NCBI RefSeq assembly: GCF_001428335.1
Contig: NZ_LMSG01000010.1
Location: forward strand, 1 to 45,194
DNA from: Arthrobacter sp. Soil762
GTDB taxonomy: Bacteria > Actinomycetota > Actinomycetes > Actinomycetales > Micrococcaceae
Direction of reading: 5' to 3'
DNA: 45,194 bases
In this document: positions 24,881-35,101 of the stretch, one piece after another
Position numbering within the stretch: the first letter of the stretch is position 1
How the letters are laid out: each line of letters starts with the position of its first letter
Translations under genes and position numbers: made by a program
Notes under the pieces: model-generated
What the model was told of the DNA's origin: nothing
Database searches by the model: none
Seen by the model: only the letters and a program-made list of their open reading frames with translations

Positions 24881-25828
24881 TTAGTGGATGCTCAGGGCAA
24901 TTCCGTCAAGAATATCGTGTTCACTGGCCGTGGCCGTGACGATCCGGCCCGCGGTGAGTTCATTCAGCCGCTCCAGGATGCGCCGCCACACCAGCCCGCC
25001 GGCACCTATTACGTCGACGCGGCCGGGGTGCATGTACGCGAGTTCCGCACGTTCTCGCCTGGTCATGTGGAGGAGGTCAGCAGCGGCTTCGGTGATGGTC
25101 CCGACGGACAATTCCGTCCCGTGGATCGCCGCCGGCGAATACTCCGGAAGCCGCAGGGCATGGGCGGTGATAGTGGTGATCGAGCCGGCCACCCCGACGA
25201 CGGCGGTGGCGCGTTCCAGTGGAACGTCGAGCCCCGCCAGCGTGATCGCGGCGTCGACGTCGGCTTCCGCGGCGGCGATCTGCTCCGCAGTGGGCGGATC
25301 GTCCTGCAGGTGCCGTTCGGTCAGCCGGACGCAGCCGACATCGACGGACTTGGCGGCCGTGACACCGCCGGAGGTACCGAGGACAAACTCCGTGCTTCCG
25401 CCGCCGAGGTCAACCACCAGAACCTGCTCCCCGTCAAGGATGGGCAGGACGCTGCTGGCCCCGGCGAAGGACAGGGCAGCTTCTTCATCGCCCGAGATAA
25501 CCTCCGGCTCAACGCCCAGGAGGTCCCGGATCCCGTCGACAAAGACCTGGCGGTTGCGCGCGTCCCGGCTGGCCGACGTTGCCACAAACCGGATGGACTC
25601 CGCACCGTGCTCGCGGATCATTGCAGCGTAATCGGCGGTGGCCGCGAAGGTGCGCTCCAGCGCCTCAGGGGCGAGTTCGCCGGTGGCATCCACGCCCTGG
25701 CCCAGCCGGACAACCCGCATCTCGCGGACAACGTCGGTGAGCTTCGCTGCCCCGTTGCTGCGGTCGATGTCGGCGATGAGCAGGCGGAGCGAGTTCGTGC
25801 CGCAGTCGATGGCGGCGACGCGGGTCAT
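24881..25828 (-). CDS. ppx: Exopolyphosphatase / guanosine pentaphosphatase (Ppx/GppA)
   Basis: 315 residues of the ASKHA phosphotransfer superfamily. The phosphate-1 motif is AAIDCGTNSLRLLI (5-18), the acid-containing RFVATSASRDARN follows, and the phosphate-2 motif is VVDLGGGSTEF. The short form lacks the C-terminal HD-like domains of E. coli Ppx, as in mycobacterial Ppx2. It removes terminal phosphate from polyphosphate or pppGpp; substrate preference is not readable. Its ATG overlaps the DUF501 stop, so the two are coupled. Confidence 0.92.
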   Translation of the reverse strand: MTRVAAIDCGTNSLRLLIADIDRSNGAAKLTDVVREMRVVRLGQGVDATGELAPEALERTFAATADYAAMIREHGAESIRFVATSASRDARNRQVFVDGIRDLLGVEPEVISGDEEAALSFAGASSVLPILDGEQVLVVDLGGGSTEFVLGTSGGVTAAKSVDVGCVRLTERHLQDDPPTAEQIAAAEADVDAAITLAGLDVPLERATAVVGVAGSITTITAHALRLPEYSPAAIHGTELSVGTITEAAADLLHMTRRERAELAYMHPGRVDVIGAGGLVWRRILERLNELTAGRIVTATASEHDILDGIALSIH

Positions 25829-26541
25829 GCCCCTGCCCCGTCAGCGCTTGCTGTCTTGCGGACCGGAGCGGGCCGGCCCACGATCTCCGGCAGGCCCTGG
25901 GGGCCGTGGCGGCTGAGATCCTTTGACGGGGCCTCCCCTGCGGTGTCCCAGGCGCCGTCGCAGTAGCAGCGGTCCGTTGTCCACCATTCACTGATGCCGG
26001 CAATGGCCTCATCCCCCAGCGGGTTCACGCCCGGACCTGCCGCGAGGGAATGGCCCACCAGAACGTGGAGGCATTTGACCCGGGTGGGCATGCCACCGGC
26101 GGAGATGCCGTCAATCTCCGGGACGGCGCCGATGCCGGAACGCTCGCCGATGGCCGCGCGGGCTGCGAGATAGTCCACGTGCGCCGCACGGTAGGCGGCC
26201 GCGAGGGGCTCATCAGCGCTCAGGCGTTCATTCATGTCGTTCATCAGCCCGGCAGCTTCCAGCCGGGAAACCGCCGAAGTGATGACGGGGTGCGTCAGAT
26301 AAAACGTGGTGGGAAACGGCGTCCCGTTGCTCAGCCGCGGTGCGGTGGCGGCGACGAGGGGGTTGCCACAGACGCAGCGCGCCGGGATTTCCACCACATC
26401 GCGCACCGGCCGTCCCAACTGCCTGCTGAGTACTTCAAGATCGTGTGCTGATGGCTGGCGGGACTTCTCCGGCGCAGTCGCCGTGTTTTCTTCCACTGGC
26501 GCGGGCCATCCTTCCTCTAGCTGTTCAGTCTGTGGCCGCAC
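25825..26541 (-). CDS. DUF501 domain-containing protein
   Basis: Up to 238 residues. The domain shows CVCGNPLVAATAPRL, PFPTTFYLTHP and GISAGGMPTRVKCLHVLVGH, then AAGPGVNPLGDEA and two late cysteines in RCYCDG. The Cys/His pattern suggests metal binding, but the function is unknown. The ATG at 26541 overlaps the divIC-like gene by 17 bases; a GTG at 26496 is an alternative start. Order eno, divIC, DUF501, ppx is conserved in Actinobacteria. Confidence 0.85.
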   Translation of the reverse strand: MRPQTEQLEEGWPAPVEENTATAPEKSRQPSAHDLEVLSRQLGRPVRDVVEIPARCVCGNPLVAATAPRLSNGTPFPTTFYLTHPVITSAVSRLEAAGLMNDMNERLSADEPLAAAYRAAHVDYLAARAAIGERSGIGAVPEIDGISAGGMPTRVKCLHVLVGHSLAAGPGVNPLGDEAIAGISEWWTTDRCYCDGAWDTAGEAPSKDLSRHGPQGLPEIVGRPAPVRKTASADGAGA

Positions 26542-27190
26542 GCCTGATGGACTCCCACAGGGAATCCACCCACGGCAGATCGGCGGGGTCTTGTGCTGCT
26601 GTGGCGGTCAGGCTACTGCTTGTTCCGGCCGGCAGATCGCCACCGAAGACCCAGTAGCCGGATTCACCCGGCATAACCATGTTAATGCGGTCGCGGGCCT
26701 GCTGTTTCACGTAGTTCGGATCCTGCCACCGTGATATCTGCTGCCGCAGGCCGTCCTGCTCGGCCTGGCGGGCGGCGATATCGGCGCTGAGGGCGGCGAG
26801 CTCGGCCCGTTTGTCGAAGAAGACCTTCACGGTGGGTGCCAGCATGATGGTGATGGCAATCATGACCACCGCCAGTGCCAGCATGCGGCCGGAGAACGCC
26901 TTGGCGGGCACCGGCTGACTGTCATCCTGCATGGTGTCAGGCTTCGGTGTCTTACCCGCGGCGTTACCGCTGTGGCCGCTTCCCTGCCCTTTGCTTGCCG
27001 GGAGCCTGGTGTCCGATGCGGATGTTCCGGCGCTGAACGCCGGGCCGGTTTTGCCCTTGTTCCCGCCCTTTGCGCTGCTGGCTGTACCGCCAAAATCGGC
27101 GCGGATGACGCCGGCGTCTTCAGTGGCTGGGTCCGTGGTGGCCTGACGCCTCGAAGCGGCTTTGGGAACTTTGGGACGGCGGGTGGCCAT
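26525..27190 (-). CDS. FtsB/DivIC-type septum formation initiator
   Basis: 221 residues from ATG 27190 with CAGGAG 5 nt upstream. A long disordered, basic and Gly/Ser/Thr-rich cytoplasmic N-terminus (1-98) is followed by one helix (101-120) and a coiled coil (125-155, RAELAALSADIAARQAEQDG). Then comes the family segment WQDPNYVKQQARDRINMVMPGE. It probably bridges FtsQ and FtsL in the divisome. The N-terminal extension is longer than in E. coli FtsB (103 residues total). It lies after the eno terminator and is translated into the DUF501 start. Confidence 0.88.
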   Translation of the reverse strand: MATRRPKVPKAASRRQATTDPATEDAGVIRADFGGTASSAKGGNKGKTGPAFSAGTSASDTRLPASKGQGSGHSGNAAGKTPKPDTMQDDSQPVPAKAFSGRMLALAVVMIAITIMLAPTVKVFFDKRAELAALSADIAARQAEQDGLRQQISRWQDPNYVKQQARDRINMVMPGESGYWVFGGDLPAGTSSSLTATAAQDPADLPWVDSLWESIRRAATD

Positions 27191-27265
27191 GACACTCCTG
27201 AAACGTGCGGCCTGCCTCTGGCCGCAACTCTGCGCTTGATGCCGGCTCAATCAATGCCGGCTAAA

Positions 27266-27306
27266 CAAAAACCGGTGGCTATGGTCTTTCAACCATAGCC
27301 ACCGGT
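27266..27306 (-). terminator. Terminator of eno
   Basis: ACCGGTGGCTATGGT (27271-27285) pairs perfectly, 15 of 15, with ACCATAGCCACCGGT (27292-27306) around a 6-base loop. The minus strand continues with TTTTTG. Confidence 0.92.
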
Positions 27307-27324
27307 CAGAGGTTTACGCGGCTA

Positions 27325-28677
<1,353 letters not shown>

Positions 28678-28737
28678 TCAGGACCAAGCCTAGTCGAGAG
28701 TGGTGCAGGTTACGGAACCCTATCCATCACCCGGACG

Positions 28738-29457
28738 TCATGATGGTGCCGCGAACTGCCGCCGGATGGCACCCCGCAGGGCACGTTCGGCGTCGAATCC
28801 GCTGGCACGTGCGGAGCCGACGACGGCGAGCAGCAGGTCGCCGAGCTCCTCCTCGGAGCCTGGGCCCACGACCGCAGGGTTCCCTGGCCGAGCTTGCGAG
28901 GTTAGGGAGCGGTTGGGGACCGACCCGGCTCGCTCGGCCCGGTCAAGGAACTTCTGCGCCTTCGCCAGGGCCGGCAGTGCGTCCGGGATGCCTTCAAAGG
29001 GCCCCGTTCGCTCCGGACGTTCCGCAGTCTTCACGGCGTCCCATTTACGGACAATCTCCGCCACCGAGGCAGGGAAGGTGTCCTGCAGCGTGCCGTCGGG
29101 CCGGAAGACATGGGGATTGCGGCGGACCATTTTGGCGCTCAACCCGCGGGCGACGTCGTCGAACGTGAACGTGCCGCGCTCCTCGGCGAGCCGGGCGTGC
29201 AGCACTACCTGAAGCAGCACATCGCCCAGTTCGCCGCGAAGCTCGGCGTCATCCGCGCCGGTCTCGATGGTTTCGGCAACCTCGAAGGCCTCCTCGAGGA
29301 GGTACTCCACCAGCGAGGCATGGGTGAGGGCGCCCATCCACGGGCAGTGCTCCCGCAGCTGGGCTACGACAGCGACCAGCCTGTCGATGGGAGCCTGCTC
29401 AGCCAAGGTTGTCGTAGGCGTCGTTGATGTACTCCACCAACGCTTCCTTCTCTTCAA
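28738..29457 (-). CDS. mazG: MazG-type nucleoside triphosphate pyrophosphohydrolase
   Basis: Up to 239 residues. The MazG core is HCPWMGALTHASLVEYL, the metal-binding helices EEAFEVAETIE and ELGDVLLQVVLHARL, then MVRRNPHVF. It hydrolyses non-canonical or excess NTPs to NMP and diphosphate. The start is uncertain. ATG 29457 would overlap add by 59 bases. A TTG at 29406 overlaps the add stop directly (TTGGCTGA) and begins LAEQAPIDRL, where the family similarity starts. Either way it is coupled to add. Confidence 0.88.
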   Translation of the reverse strand: MKRRKRWWSTSTTPTTTLAEQAPIDRLVAVVAQLREHCPWMGALTHASLVEYLLEEAFEVAETIETGADDAELRGELGDVLLQVVLHARLAEERGTFTFDDVARGLSAKMVRRNPHVFRPDGTLQDTFPASVAEIVRKWDAVKTAERPERTGPFEGIPDALPALAKAQKFLDRAERAGSVPNRSLTSQARPGNPAVVGPGSEEELGDLLLAVVGSARASGFDAERALRGAIRRQFAAPS

Positions 29458-30547
29458 GCGGCAGGAAGGAGGCCTCGGCAGCGTTCAGCGTGAGCTCCAA
29501 CAGATCGTCGAGGTCGTAGTCGAAGGTTTCCACGAGGAGCTCGAACTCGTCCGTCAGGGTGACGCCGCTCATCAGCCGGTTGTCGGTGTTGATGGTCACG
29601 TTGAAGCCAAGCTGGTACAGCATGTCCAGCGGGTGGCTCTCGATGCCCTCGCCGAATCCGGCGATCGCTCCGGTCTGGAGGTTCGATGACGGGCAGATCT
29701 CCAGGGCGATGCCCCGGTCGCGGACCCAGCTGGACAGATCGCCCAGGGTGACCAGGCCGATGCTGTCGTCGTCGCCCGCGGCGTCGTCGTCTTCGTCGTC
29801 GAACTCCACCATAATGTCCTCGGCGATCCGGACGCCGTGGCCCAGGCGCAGTGCCCGGCCGTCAACGAGGGCGGACTGGATGCTTTCGAGTCCGGCGGCC
29901 TCGCCGGCGTGCACCGTCGCGGGAAAGTTGTGCTGGGCGAGGTACGTGAAGGCGTCCTTGAACCGGGACGGGAGGAAGCCGTCTTCTGCTCCGGCGATGT
30001 CAAAGCCCACAGCGCCCTTGTTGCGGTGGCGGACAGCCAGTTCCGCGATTTCCTGGCCGCGGTCCGCGTGCCGCATGGCGGTGATCAGCTGACCCACCTG
30101 GATTTCGCGGCCGCTTTCGGTCACGGCGTCTACACCGGCTTCGAGGCCTTCCTGGACTGCTTCAACAACCTCGTCCAGGGACAGGCCCTTCTGGAGGTGC
30201 TGCTCCGGCGCCCAGCGCACTTCGCCGTATACCACGCCGTCGTCCGCGAGGTCCTCGACGAATTCCTTGGCTACACGGATGAGGCCTTCCTTGGTCTGCA
30301 TAACTGCGACTGTGTGGTCGAACGTCTCCAGGTAGCGGACCAGTGAGCCGGAATCCGCGGACTCGCGGAACCACTCGCCCAGGGCCACCGGGTCCGTGGA
30401 GGGCAGCGTGTGGCCAACGGCCGCGGCCAGTTCGATGATGGTGGCTGGACGCAGACCACCGTCCAGGTGGTCGTGCAGCGAAACCTTAGGCAGGCTCTTC
30501 AGGTCGAAATCAATGGCAGGGGCAGCGTCAACAATAGGCTCAGTCAC
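29399..30547 (-). CDS. add: Adenosine deaminase
   Basis: 382 residues from GTG 30547. Zinc ligands are in SLHDHLDGG (His25, His27), the catalytic region is TVHAGEAAG (His213, Glu216), then LGHGVRI, CPSSNLQTGAI and INTDNRLMSG with the zinc/catalytic aspartate. It deaminates adenosine and deoxyadenosine to inosines. An insert of about 15 residues, nearly all Asp/Glu (248-262), sits between LGHGVRI and the next core strand; I do not recall it in the family. It overlaps mazG and lies in a nucleoside-salvage series. Confidence 0.94.
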   Translation of the reverse strand: MTEPIVDAAPAIDFDLKSLPKVSLHDHLDGGLRPATIIELAAAVGHTLPSTDPVALGEWFRESADSGSLVRYLETFDHTVAVMQTKEGLIRVAKEFVEDLADDGVVYGEVRWAPEQHLQKGLSLDEVVEAVQEGLEAGVDAVTESGREIQVGQLITAMRHADRGQEIAELAVRHRNKGAVGFDIAGAEDGFLPSRFKDAFTYLAQHNFPATVHAGEAAGLESIQSALVDGRALRLGHGVRIAEDIMVEFDDEDDDAAGDDDSIGLVTLGDLSSWVRDRGIALEICPSSNLQTGAIAGFGEGIESHPLDMLYQLGFNVTINTDNRLMSGVTLTDEFELLVETFDYDLDDLLELTLNAAEASFLPLEEKEALVEYINDAYDNLG

Positions 30548-30586
30548 CTTCCAACCTTAGGGTCGGCAGGCGGCTTATGCCAGCCG

Positions 30587-31315
30587 CTACTTTCCGCGCT
30601 GCTCCGCCTCAGCCGGGGAGGGCGCCAGCAGCGGCGAAGCCGCAGAATGCACGGGCACGGAACCTTCAGTGCCGCCGTCGAGCCATTCATCCACAGTTTC
30701 GGCGTCATTGCGGGCCAGGTGCTTGTGCCACCAGCGCAGGAGGTGGTCGATCAGGATGCCCAGCACGATCGCGAACACCACGGCAATGCCTGCGCTGAGC
30801 AGCGGGTTGTGGTGCAGCCAGGGGAACGAGCTGGCCAGGATCCCGATGCCGATGGAGTACCCCACCCACGTGATGCAGGCGAAGGCATCCAGCAGGAAGA
30901 ACCGGCGGTGCGCGAAGCCGGTACTGCCGGCCACATAGTTGACCGCCACGCGGCCCCAGGGAATATAGCGCGCCGTGAAGATCAGGACGGCGCCGCGTTT
31001 TTCGAGTTCATACCGTGCCCAGCCGAAGGCCTTCTGCACTTTGGGACGCCGCATCCATTTCCAGCGGTTGAGGCCGATCCTGCGGCCGAGCATAAAGGCC
31101 ATGTTGTCACCGGCGATGGCACCGACCAGGGCAGTCGCGCCCAGGATCCAGAGATTCGGTTCACCGCTGTGCCGGGAAAACGCGGCCAACGCCACAATCA
31201 GCGTCTCGCTGGGAACCACCATGGCAAAGCCGTCGATGAAGAAGAACACGAGAAGGACCGGGTAGATCCACCATTGGCCCGCTGCATGGAGCACGGCCTC
31301 ATTAATAAACTCCAC
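30587..31315 (-). CDS. DedA family membrane protein, paralogue 1
   Basis: 242 residues from GTG 31315 with AGGAG 10 nt upstream. DedA hallmarks are IDGFAMVVPSETLIV, AIAGDNMAFMLGRRIG, and the FTARYIPWGRVAVNYVAGS motif with the conserved Arg pair. Helices continue to about residue 210, followed by a polar tail. The superfamily includes undecaprenyl-phosphate and phospholipid flippases; the exact substrate is unknown. It is clearly homologous along its length to the neighbour at 31421, indicating tandem duplication. Confidence 0.9.
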   Translation of the reverse strand: MEFINEAVLHAAGQWWIYPVLLVFFFIDGFAMVVPSETLIVALAAFSRHSGEPNLWILGATALVGAIAGDNMAFMLGRRIGLNRWKWMRRPKVQKAFGWARYELEKRGAVLIFTARYIPWGRVAVNYVAGSTGFAHRRFFLLDAFACITWVGYSIGIGILASSFPWLHHNPLLSAGIAVVFAIVLGILIDHLLRWWHKHLARNDAETVDEWLDGGTEGSVPVHSAASPLLAPSPAEAEQRGK

Positions 31316-31420
31316 GCGGGTCTTGCTCCTAGACGAAATGATGCAGCCGGAAGTGACGTAAGTCGCTATTCAGTGTCCCACGCCCCGGACCCTGCCCGCT
31401 ACGCGCGGACGCCGCAAACC

Positions 31421-32050
31421 TTAGGCTTCCGGATCCTTCAGCCGCTCCACCACAGGAACCTTTCCCCGGACGCGGTTAATGATCAGATCCACCACGATTC
31501 CAAGGCCCACTGCGCAGACGATTGCGATGGCCGCGCCGAGCAGATGGTTGTTTTCGAACCACTGGCCGAAGAACAGCCCGATACCCACCGAGTAGGAGGC
31601 CCAGAGCGTGGCGGAAAGGACCGTCAGGCCGACGAAGCGCAAGTGCGGATAGTGGGTCACGCCCGCGGTGAGGTTGACGGCGACCCTTCCGATAGGGATG
31701 AACCGCGCCACCAGGATGAGGGACGCCGGCCGCTTCCTCAGCTCGTCTCCTGCCCAGCGGAAGGCACTTTGCATCCGCGGTCCGCGCATCCAGTGCCAGC
31801 GCCGGGTACCCACCCGGCGTCCAATGAGGTACGCGATGTTGTCGCCTGAGAAAGCGCCCAGGCCCGCGACAGCCATCAGAAGCCAAGGATTGGGGACGTC
31901 CGCGGTGGCGGCAACGGCGGACAGGCCCACCACCACGGATTCGCTGGGGATAGGCGGGAAAAAACCGTCGATCAGGCAGCAGGCCAGCACAAGGAGGAGC
32001 ACCCACGGCTGCCCGGCGGCGGCAAGGATGAATTCATTGATGGCCTGCAT
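31421..32050 (-). CDS. DedA family membrane protein, paralogue 2
   Basis: 209 residues. The matching hallmarks are IDGFFPPIPSESVVVG, AFSGDNIAYLIGRRVG and LVARFIPIGRVAVNLTAG. It keeps the PPIPSE form typical of most DedA proteins, while paralogue 1 has a changed AMVVPSE loop. It starts 5 bases after the deoA stop with only a weak GGGA, so it is probably translated from the nucleoside operon transcript. The 105-base gap to paralogue 1 has no clear terminator. Confidence 0.91.
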   Translation of the reverse strand: MQAINEFILAAAGQPWVLLLVLACCLIDGFFPPIPSESVVVGLSAVAATADVPNPWLLMAVAGLGAFSGDNIAYLIGRRVGTRRWHWMRGPRMQSAFRWAGDELRKRPASLILVARFIPIGRVAVNLTAGVTHYPHLRFVGLTVLSATLWASYSVGIGLFFGQWFENNHLLGAAIAIVCAVGLGIVVDLIINRVRGKVPVVERLKDPEA

Positions 32051-32055
32051 TGTCC

Positions 32056-33369
32056 CTATGCTATTCGGTCGATGATGAGCTGCTGGGCCGGGCGCGACCC
32101 TTCCGGGGCAACCGTGACGGCGTGTTCAAGGGATTCCTTGGCGCGCGCGAACTTTTCCGGCGTGTCCGTGAGCAGCGTCATCAGCGGCTCCCCCGCACGG
32201 ACCAAGGCACCGGGCTTTGCGTGCATGCGGATGCCGGCACCTGCCTGGACGGCGTCTTCCTTGCGGGCACGGCCCGCCCCGAGACGCCACGCCGCAACGC
32301 CCACCGCCAGGGCATCAAGCCCAACCAGGACACCGTCGGCCGGGGCGTAAATGACCTCGGATTCCTTGGCGACCGGCAGCTTGGCGCGCGGATCTCCGCC
32401 CTGCGCTTCGATCATCCGGTTCCAGACGTCCATGGCCCGGCCGTCCTTCAGCGCGGCCCGGGGATCGGCGTCGTGGACGCCCGCGCATGCCAGCATCTCT
32501 TCAGCCAGCCGGACAGTGAGTTCAACGACGTCCTCCGGGCCGCCGCCGGCCAGGACCTCCACGGATTCCTCCACTTCGATCGCGTTGCCAGCGGTGAGGC
32601 CGAGCGGCGTGCTCATGTTGGTCAGCAGCGCCACAGTGTTGACGCCCGCGTCCTTGCCGAGGGCCACCATGGTTTCGGCCAGTTCACGTGCCCGGGCCTC
32701 GTCCTTCATAAAGGCTCCACTGCCCACCTTCACGTCCAGGACCAGGGACCCCGTGCCTTCGGCGATCTTCTTGCTCATGATCGAGGAGGCGATCAGCGGG
32801 ATCGCCTCGACCGTGCCGGTGACGTCGCGCAGTGCGTAGAGCTTCTTGTCCGCCGGCGCCAGCCCCGCCCCGGCAGCGCAGATCACGGCGCCGACGTCCT
32901 GGAGCTGCGCCATCATTTCGTCGTTGCTCAGGGCCGCCCGCCAGCCGGGGATCGATTCCAGCTTGTCCAGGGTGCCGCCGGTGTGGCCCAGCCCGCGGCC
33001 GGATAGCTGCGGCACCGCCACGCCGAACACTGCCACCAGCGGTGCCAGCGGCAGCGTGATCTTGTCCCCCACTCCCCCGGTGGAATGCTTGTCGCTGGTA
33101 GCCTTCACGCCGCCGTCGGGCCGCCGGAGGCCGCCGAAGTCCATCCGTTCGCCCGAGGCGATCATCGCCGCCGTCCAGCGCGAAATTTCGGCGCGGTCCA
33201 TGCCGTTGAGCAGGATGGCCATGTTCAACGCGGCCATCTGTTCGTCGGCGATGACCCCGCGGGTGTACGCGTCAATGGTCCAGTCGATCTGCTCCGGGCT
33301 CAGGGCGCCCCGGTCCCGCTTGGTGCGGATGATGTCGACGGCGTCGAATGCCTCAGTTGCCTGTGTCAC
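32056..33369 (-). CDS. deoA: Thymidine / pyrimidine-nucleoside phosphorylase
   Basis: 437 residues from GTG 33369, with GGAGG 7 nt upstream; the GTG shares bases with the cdd stop (GTGA). Phosphate-binding KHSTGGVGDK (94-103) and the family signature SGRGLGHTGGTLDKLESIPG (123-142) are intact. It phosphorolyses (deoxy)pyrimidine nucleosides to base and pentose-1-phosphate. The thymidine-only and broad pyrimidine enzymes cannot be told apart here. It follows cdd, which supplies uridine and deoxyuridine from cytidines. Confidence 0.94.
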   Translation of the reverse strand: MTQATEAFDAVDIIRTKRDRGALSPEQIDWTIDAYTRGVIADEQMAALNMAILLNGMDRAEISRWTAAMIASGERMDFGGLRRPDGGVKATSDKHSTGGVGDKITLPLAPLVAVFGVAVPQLSGRGLGHTGGTLDKLESIPGWRAALSNDEMMAQLQDVGAVICAAGAGLAPADKKLYALRDVTGTVEAIPLIASSIMSKKIAEGTGSLVLDVKVGSGAFMKDEARARELAETMVALGKDAGVNTVALLTNMSTPLGLTAGNAIEVEESVEVLAGGGPEDVVELTVRLAEEMLACAGVHDADPRAALKDGRAMDVWNRMIEAQGGDPRAKLPVAKESEVIYAPADGVLVGLDALAVGVAAWRLGAGRARKEDAVQAGAGIRMHAKPGALVRAGEPLMTLLTDTPEKFARAKESLEHAVTVAPEGSRPAQQLIIDRIA

Positions 33370-33770
33370 CTTGGATCCTCCAGGTTTTGGGGACCAAATG
33401 CGTCGGGCAGCACCTGGTCCATTGTCTTGATGCCTTGGGTGGTCATCAGCTCCATGCCGGGAGCGCGGAATTCGTAGAGCAGCTGGCGGCAGCGGCCGCA
33501 CGGCATGAGCACATTGCCCGCGGAGTCCACGCAGTAGAAGGCGCGCAGCAACCCGCCGCCGGTCATGTGCAGGTTTCCCACCAGGGCGCATTCGGCGCAG
33601 AGGGAGAGCCCGTAGCTGGCGTTCTCCACGTTGCAGCCGCTGACCAGCCGCCCGTCCTCGGTGAAGGCCGCGGCCCCCACCGGGAACTTCGAATACGGGG
33701 CGTAGGCGTTTTTCATGGCGTCCACGGCCGCCGCCTCCAGGGCCTGCCAGTCGACGGCGTTCTGTTCCAC
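33366..33770 (-). CDS. cdd: Cytidine deaminase
   Basis: 134 residues from GTG 33770, with AAGGG 9 nt upstream, at the permease stop; the open frame continues leftward past this start but only as an out-of-frame shadow of the permease gene. The zinc site is CAE (Cys58, catalytic Glu60) plus PCGRC (Cys91, Cys94), the three-Cys pattern of the small tetrameric class. APYSKFPVGAA and GCNVENASYG bind substrate. It deaminates (deoxy)cytidine to (deoxy)uridine. It overlaps deoA by GTGA. Confidence 0.96.
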   Translation of the reverse strand: MEQNAVDWQALEAAAVDAMKNAYAPYSKFPVGAAAFTEDGRLVSGCNVENASYGLSLCAECALVGNLHMTGGGLLRAFYCVDSAGNVLMPCGRCRQLLYEFRAPGMELMTTQGIKTMDQVLPDAFGPQNLEDPR

Positions 33771-33775
33771 GGCCG

Positions 33776-35101
33776 TCAACCCTTGACGTACGGGATGCCG
33801 CTGGCTGCCGGTGGCCGGGACCTGCCCACCAGCCCGGCCACGGCCAGCACGGTCACCAGGTAGGGCAGCATAGCCATGAACTGGCTCGGCACCGGGGTTC
33901 CGATGATGGTCACAATGCTCTGCAGGTTGTCTGCAAAGCCGAAAAGCAGGGCCGCAAAGAAAGCGCCAATGGGGTTCCACCGGCCGAAGATCAGCGCGGC
34001 GAGGGCAATGAATCCGCGGCCTCCGGAGATTTCCTTGGTGAAGCTGTCGATCGCCACCAGGGTAAAGAACGATCCGCCGATCCCTGCGATGGCGCCGCCG
34101 ATTGTGACGTTCCAGAAGCGGGTGGCGTTCACGTTGATGCCCAGGGTGTCGGCGGCCTGCGGGTGTTCGCCCACGGCACGTACCCGGAGCCCCCATTTGG
34201 TTTTGAACAGGCCCAGCCAGACCACGATGACGGCGACGTACATCAGGTAGCCCACCAGGGTCTGCTTGAACAGGATGGGCCCGATGATCGGAATCCCCGA
34301 CAGTACCGGAATTTCGATGTTGTCCAGGCCCACCGGCGAATTGAACTGGGCCTTGTTGGCCTGCATGACGGTACTGAACAGGAAGCCGGTGAGGCCGGAC
34401 ACCAGGACGTTGAGGACAACTCCCACGATGATCTGGTTGACCAGGTACTTGATGCTGAAGACCGCCAGGACCATGGAGACGACGGCGCCTGCCACCGCCG
34501 CGGCCAGCAGTCCCAGGAACGGGTTCCTGGTCATGGTCGCTACCATGGCGGCGGTGAAGGCACCGCCCAGGAGCTGTCCTTCGATGGCGATGTTCACGAC
34601 GCCGACGCGCTCGCACAGGACGCCTGACAAGGAACCGAAGACCAGCGGAACGGCCAGCGTGACGGATCCGGCGATGAGGCCCGCGAGCGAAATGCTGGGC
34701 GTACGCGCTCCGCCTACAACCCAGATCAGGAAGGCCGTCACGAACAACACGGTGAAGGTGATCGGCAGCCAAGCCGGGGCGGCCTGGCCCTTTGTTTTGA
34801 GGAAGACTGCATACGCTGCGAGCCCCAGCAGGATCACGGAAAGCACGATGCCGCCGAGAAAGGCGGGCACTTCAACGGCCGGGAGCTGGAAGAAATCACC
34901 GCCCGTGGAAATGCCAAACTCGGCGGTCTGGTTGGGTCCCATCAGGCCAAAAAAGACAAAGGCGACGAGCGCCAGCAGCGCCAGCATGACGGGGGTCTTC
35001 CACGTCACCGGCTTGGCCGAGACTGCCACTGACTGGTCTGTGGCTTGTGCGGTTCCGGGCCCCCGCTTTCCGGGCAGGGGCGACGTTGCTGTTGCGCTCA
35101 T
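33776..35101 (-). CDS. Nucleoside ABC transporter permease (NupQ/YufQ-like)
   Basis: 441 residues. After a polar N-terminus come about ten helices with LCERVGVVNIAIEGQLLGGAF, the characteristic segment of BMP-associated permeases, then LGINVNATRFWNVTIGGAIAGIGG. Length exceeds the typical 310-320 residues because of an N-terminal block with three further helices. It would form the channel with the permease at 35098. It overlaps that gene by ATGA and ends 5 bases from the cdd start. Confidence 0.92.
   Translation of the reverse strand: MSATATSPLPGKRGPGTAQATDQSVAVSAKPVTWKTPVMLALLALVAFVFFGLMGPNQTAEFGISTGGDFFQLPAVEVPAFLGGIVLSVILLGLAAYAVFLKTKGQAAPAWLPITFTVLFVTAFLIWVVGGARTPSISLAGLIAGSVTLAVPLVFGSLSGVLCERVGVVNIAIEGQLLGGAFTAAMVATMTRNPFLGLLAAAVAGAVVSMVLAVFSIKYLVNQIIVGVVLNVLVSGLTGFLFSTVMQANKAQFNSPVGLDNIEIPVLSGIPIIGPILFKQTLVGYLMYVAVIVVWLGLFKTKWGLRVRAVGEHPQAADTLGINVNATRFWNVTIGGAIAGIGGSFFTLVAIDSFTKEISGGRGFIALAALIFGRWNPIGAFFAALLFGFADNLQSIVTIIGTPVPSQFMAMLPYLVTVLAVAGLVGRSRPPAASGIPYVKG

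Noticed and set aside
30410..31849. 479-codon rightward frame opposite add and the DedA genes
   Set aside because: It spans three real leftward features and has no domain or ribosome binding site.
33366..34772. 468-codon leftward frame including cdd
   Set aside because: Only the last 134 codons are cytidine deaminase; the rest is a shifted shadow of the permease gene, so it is not a fusion.
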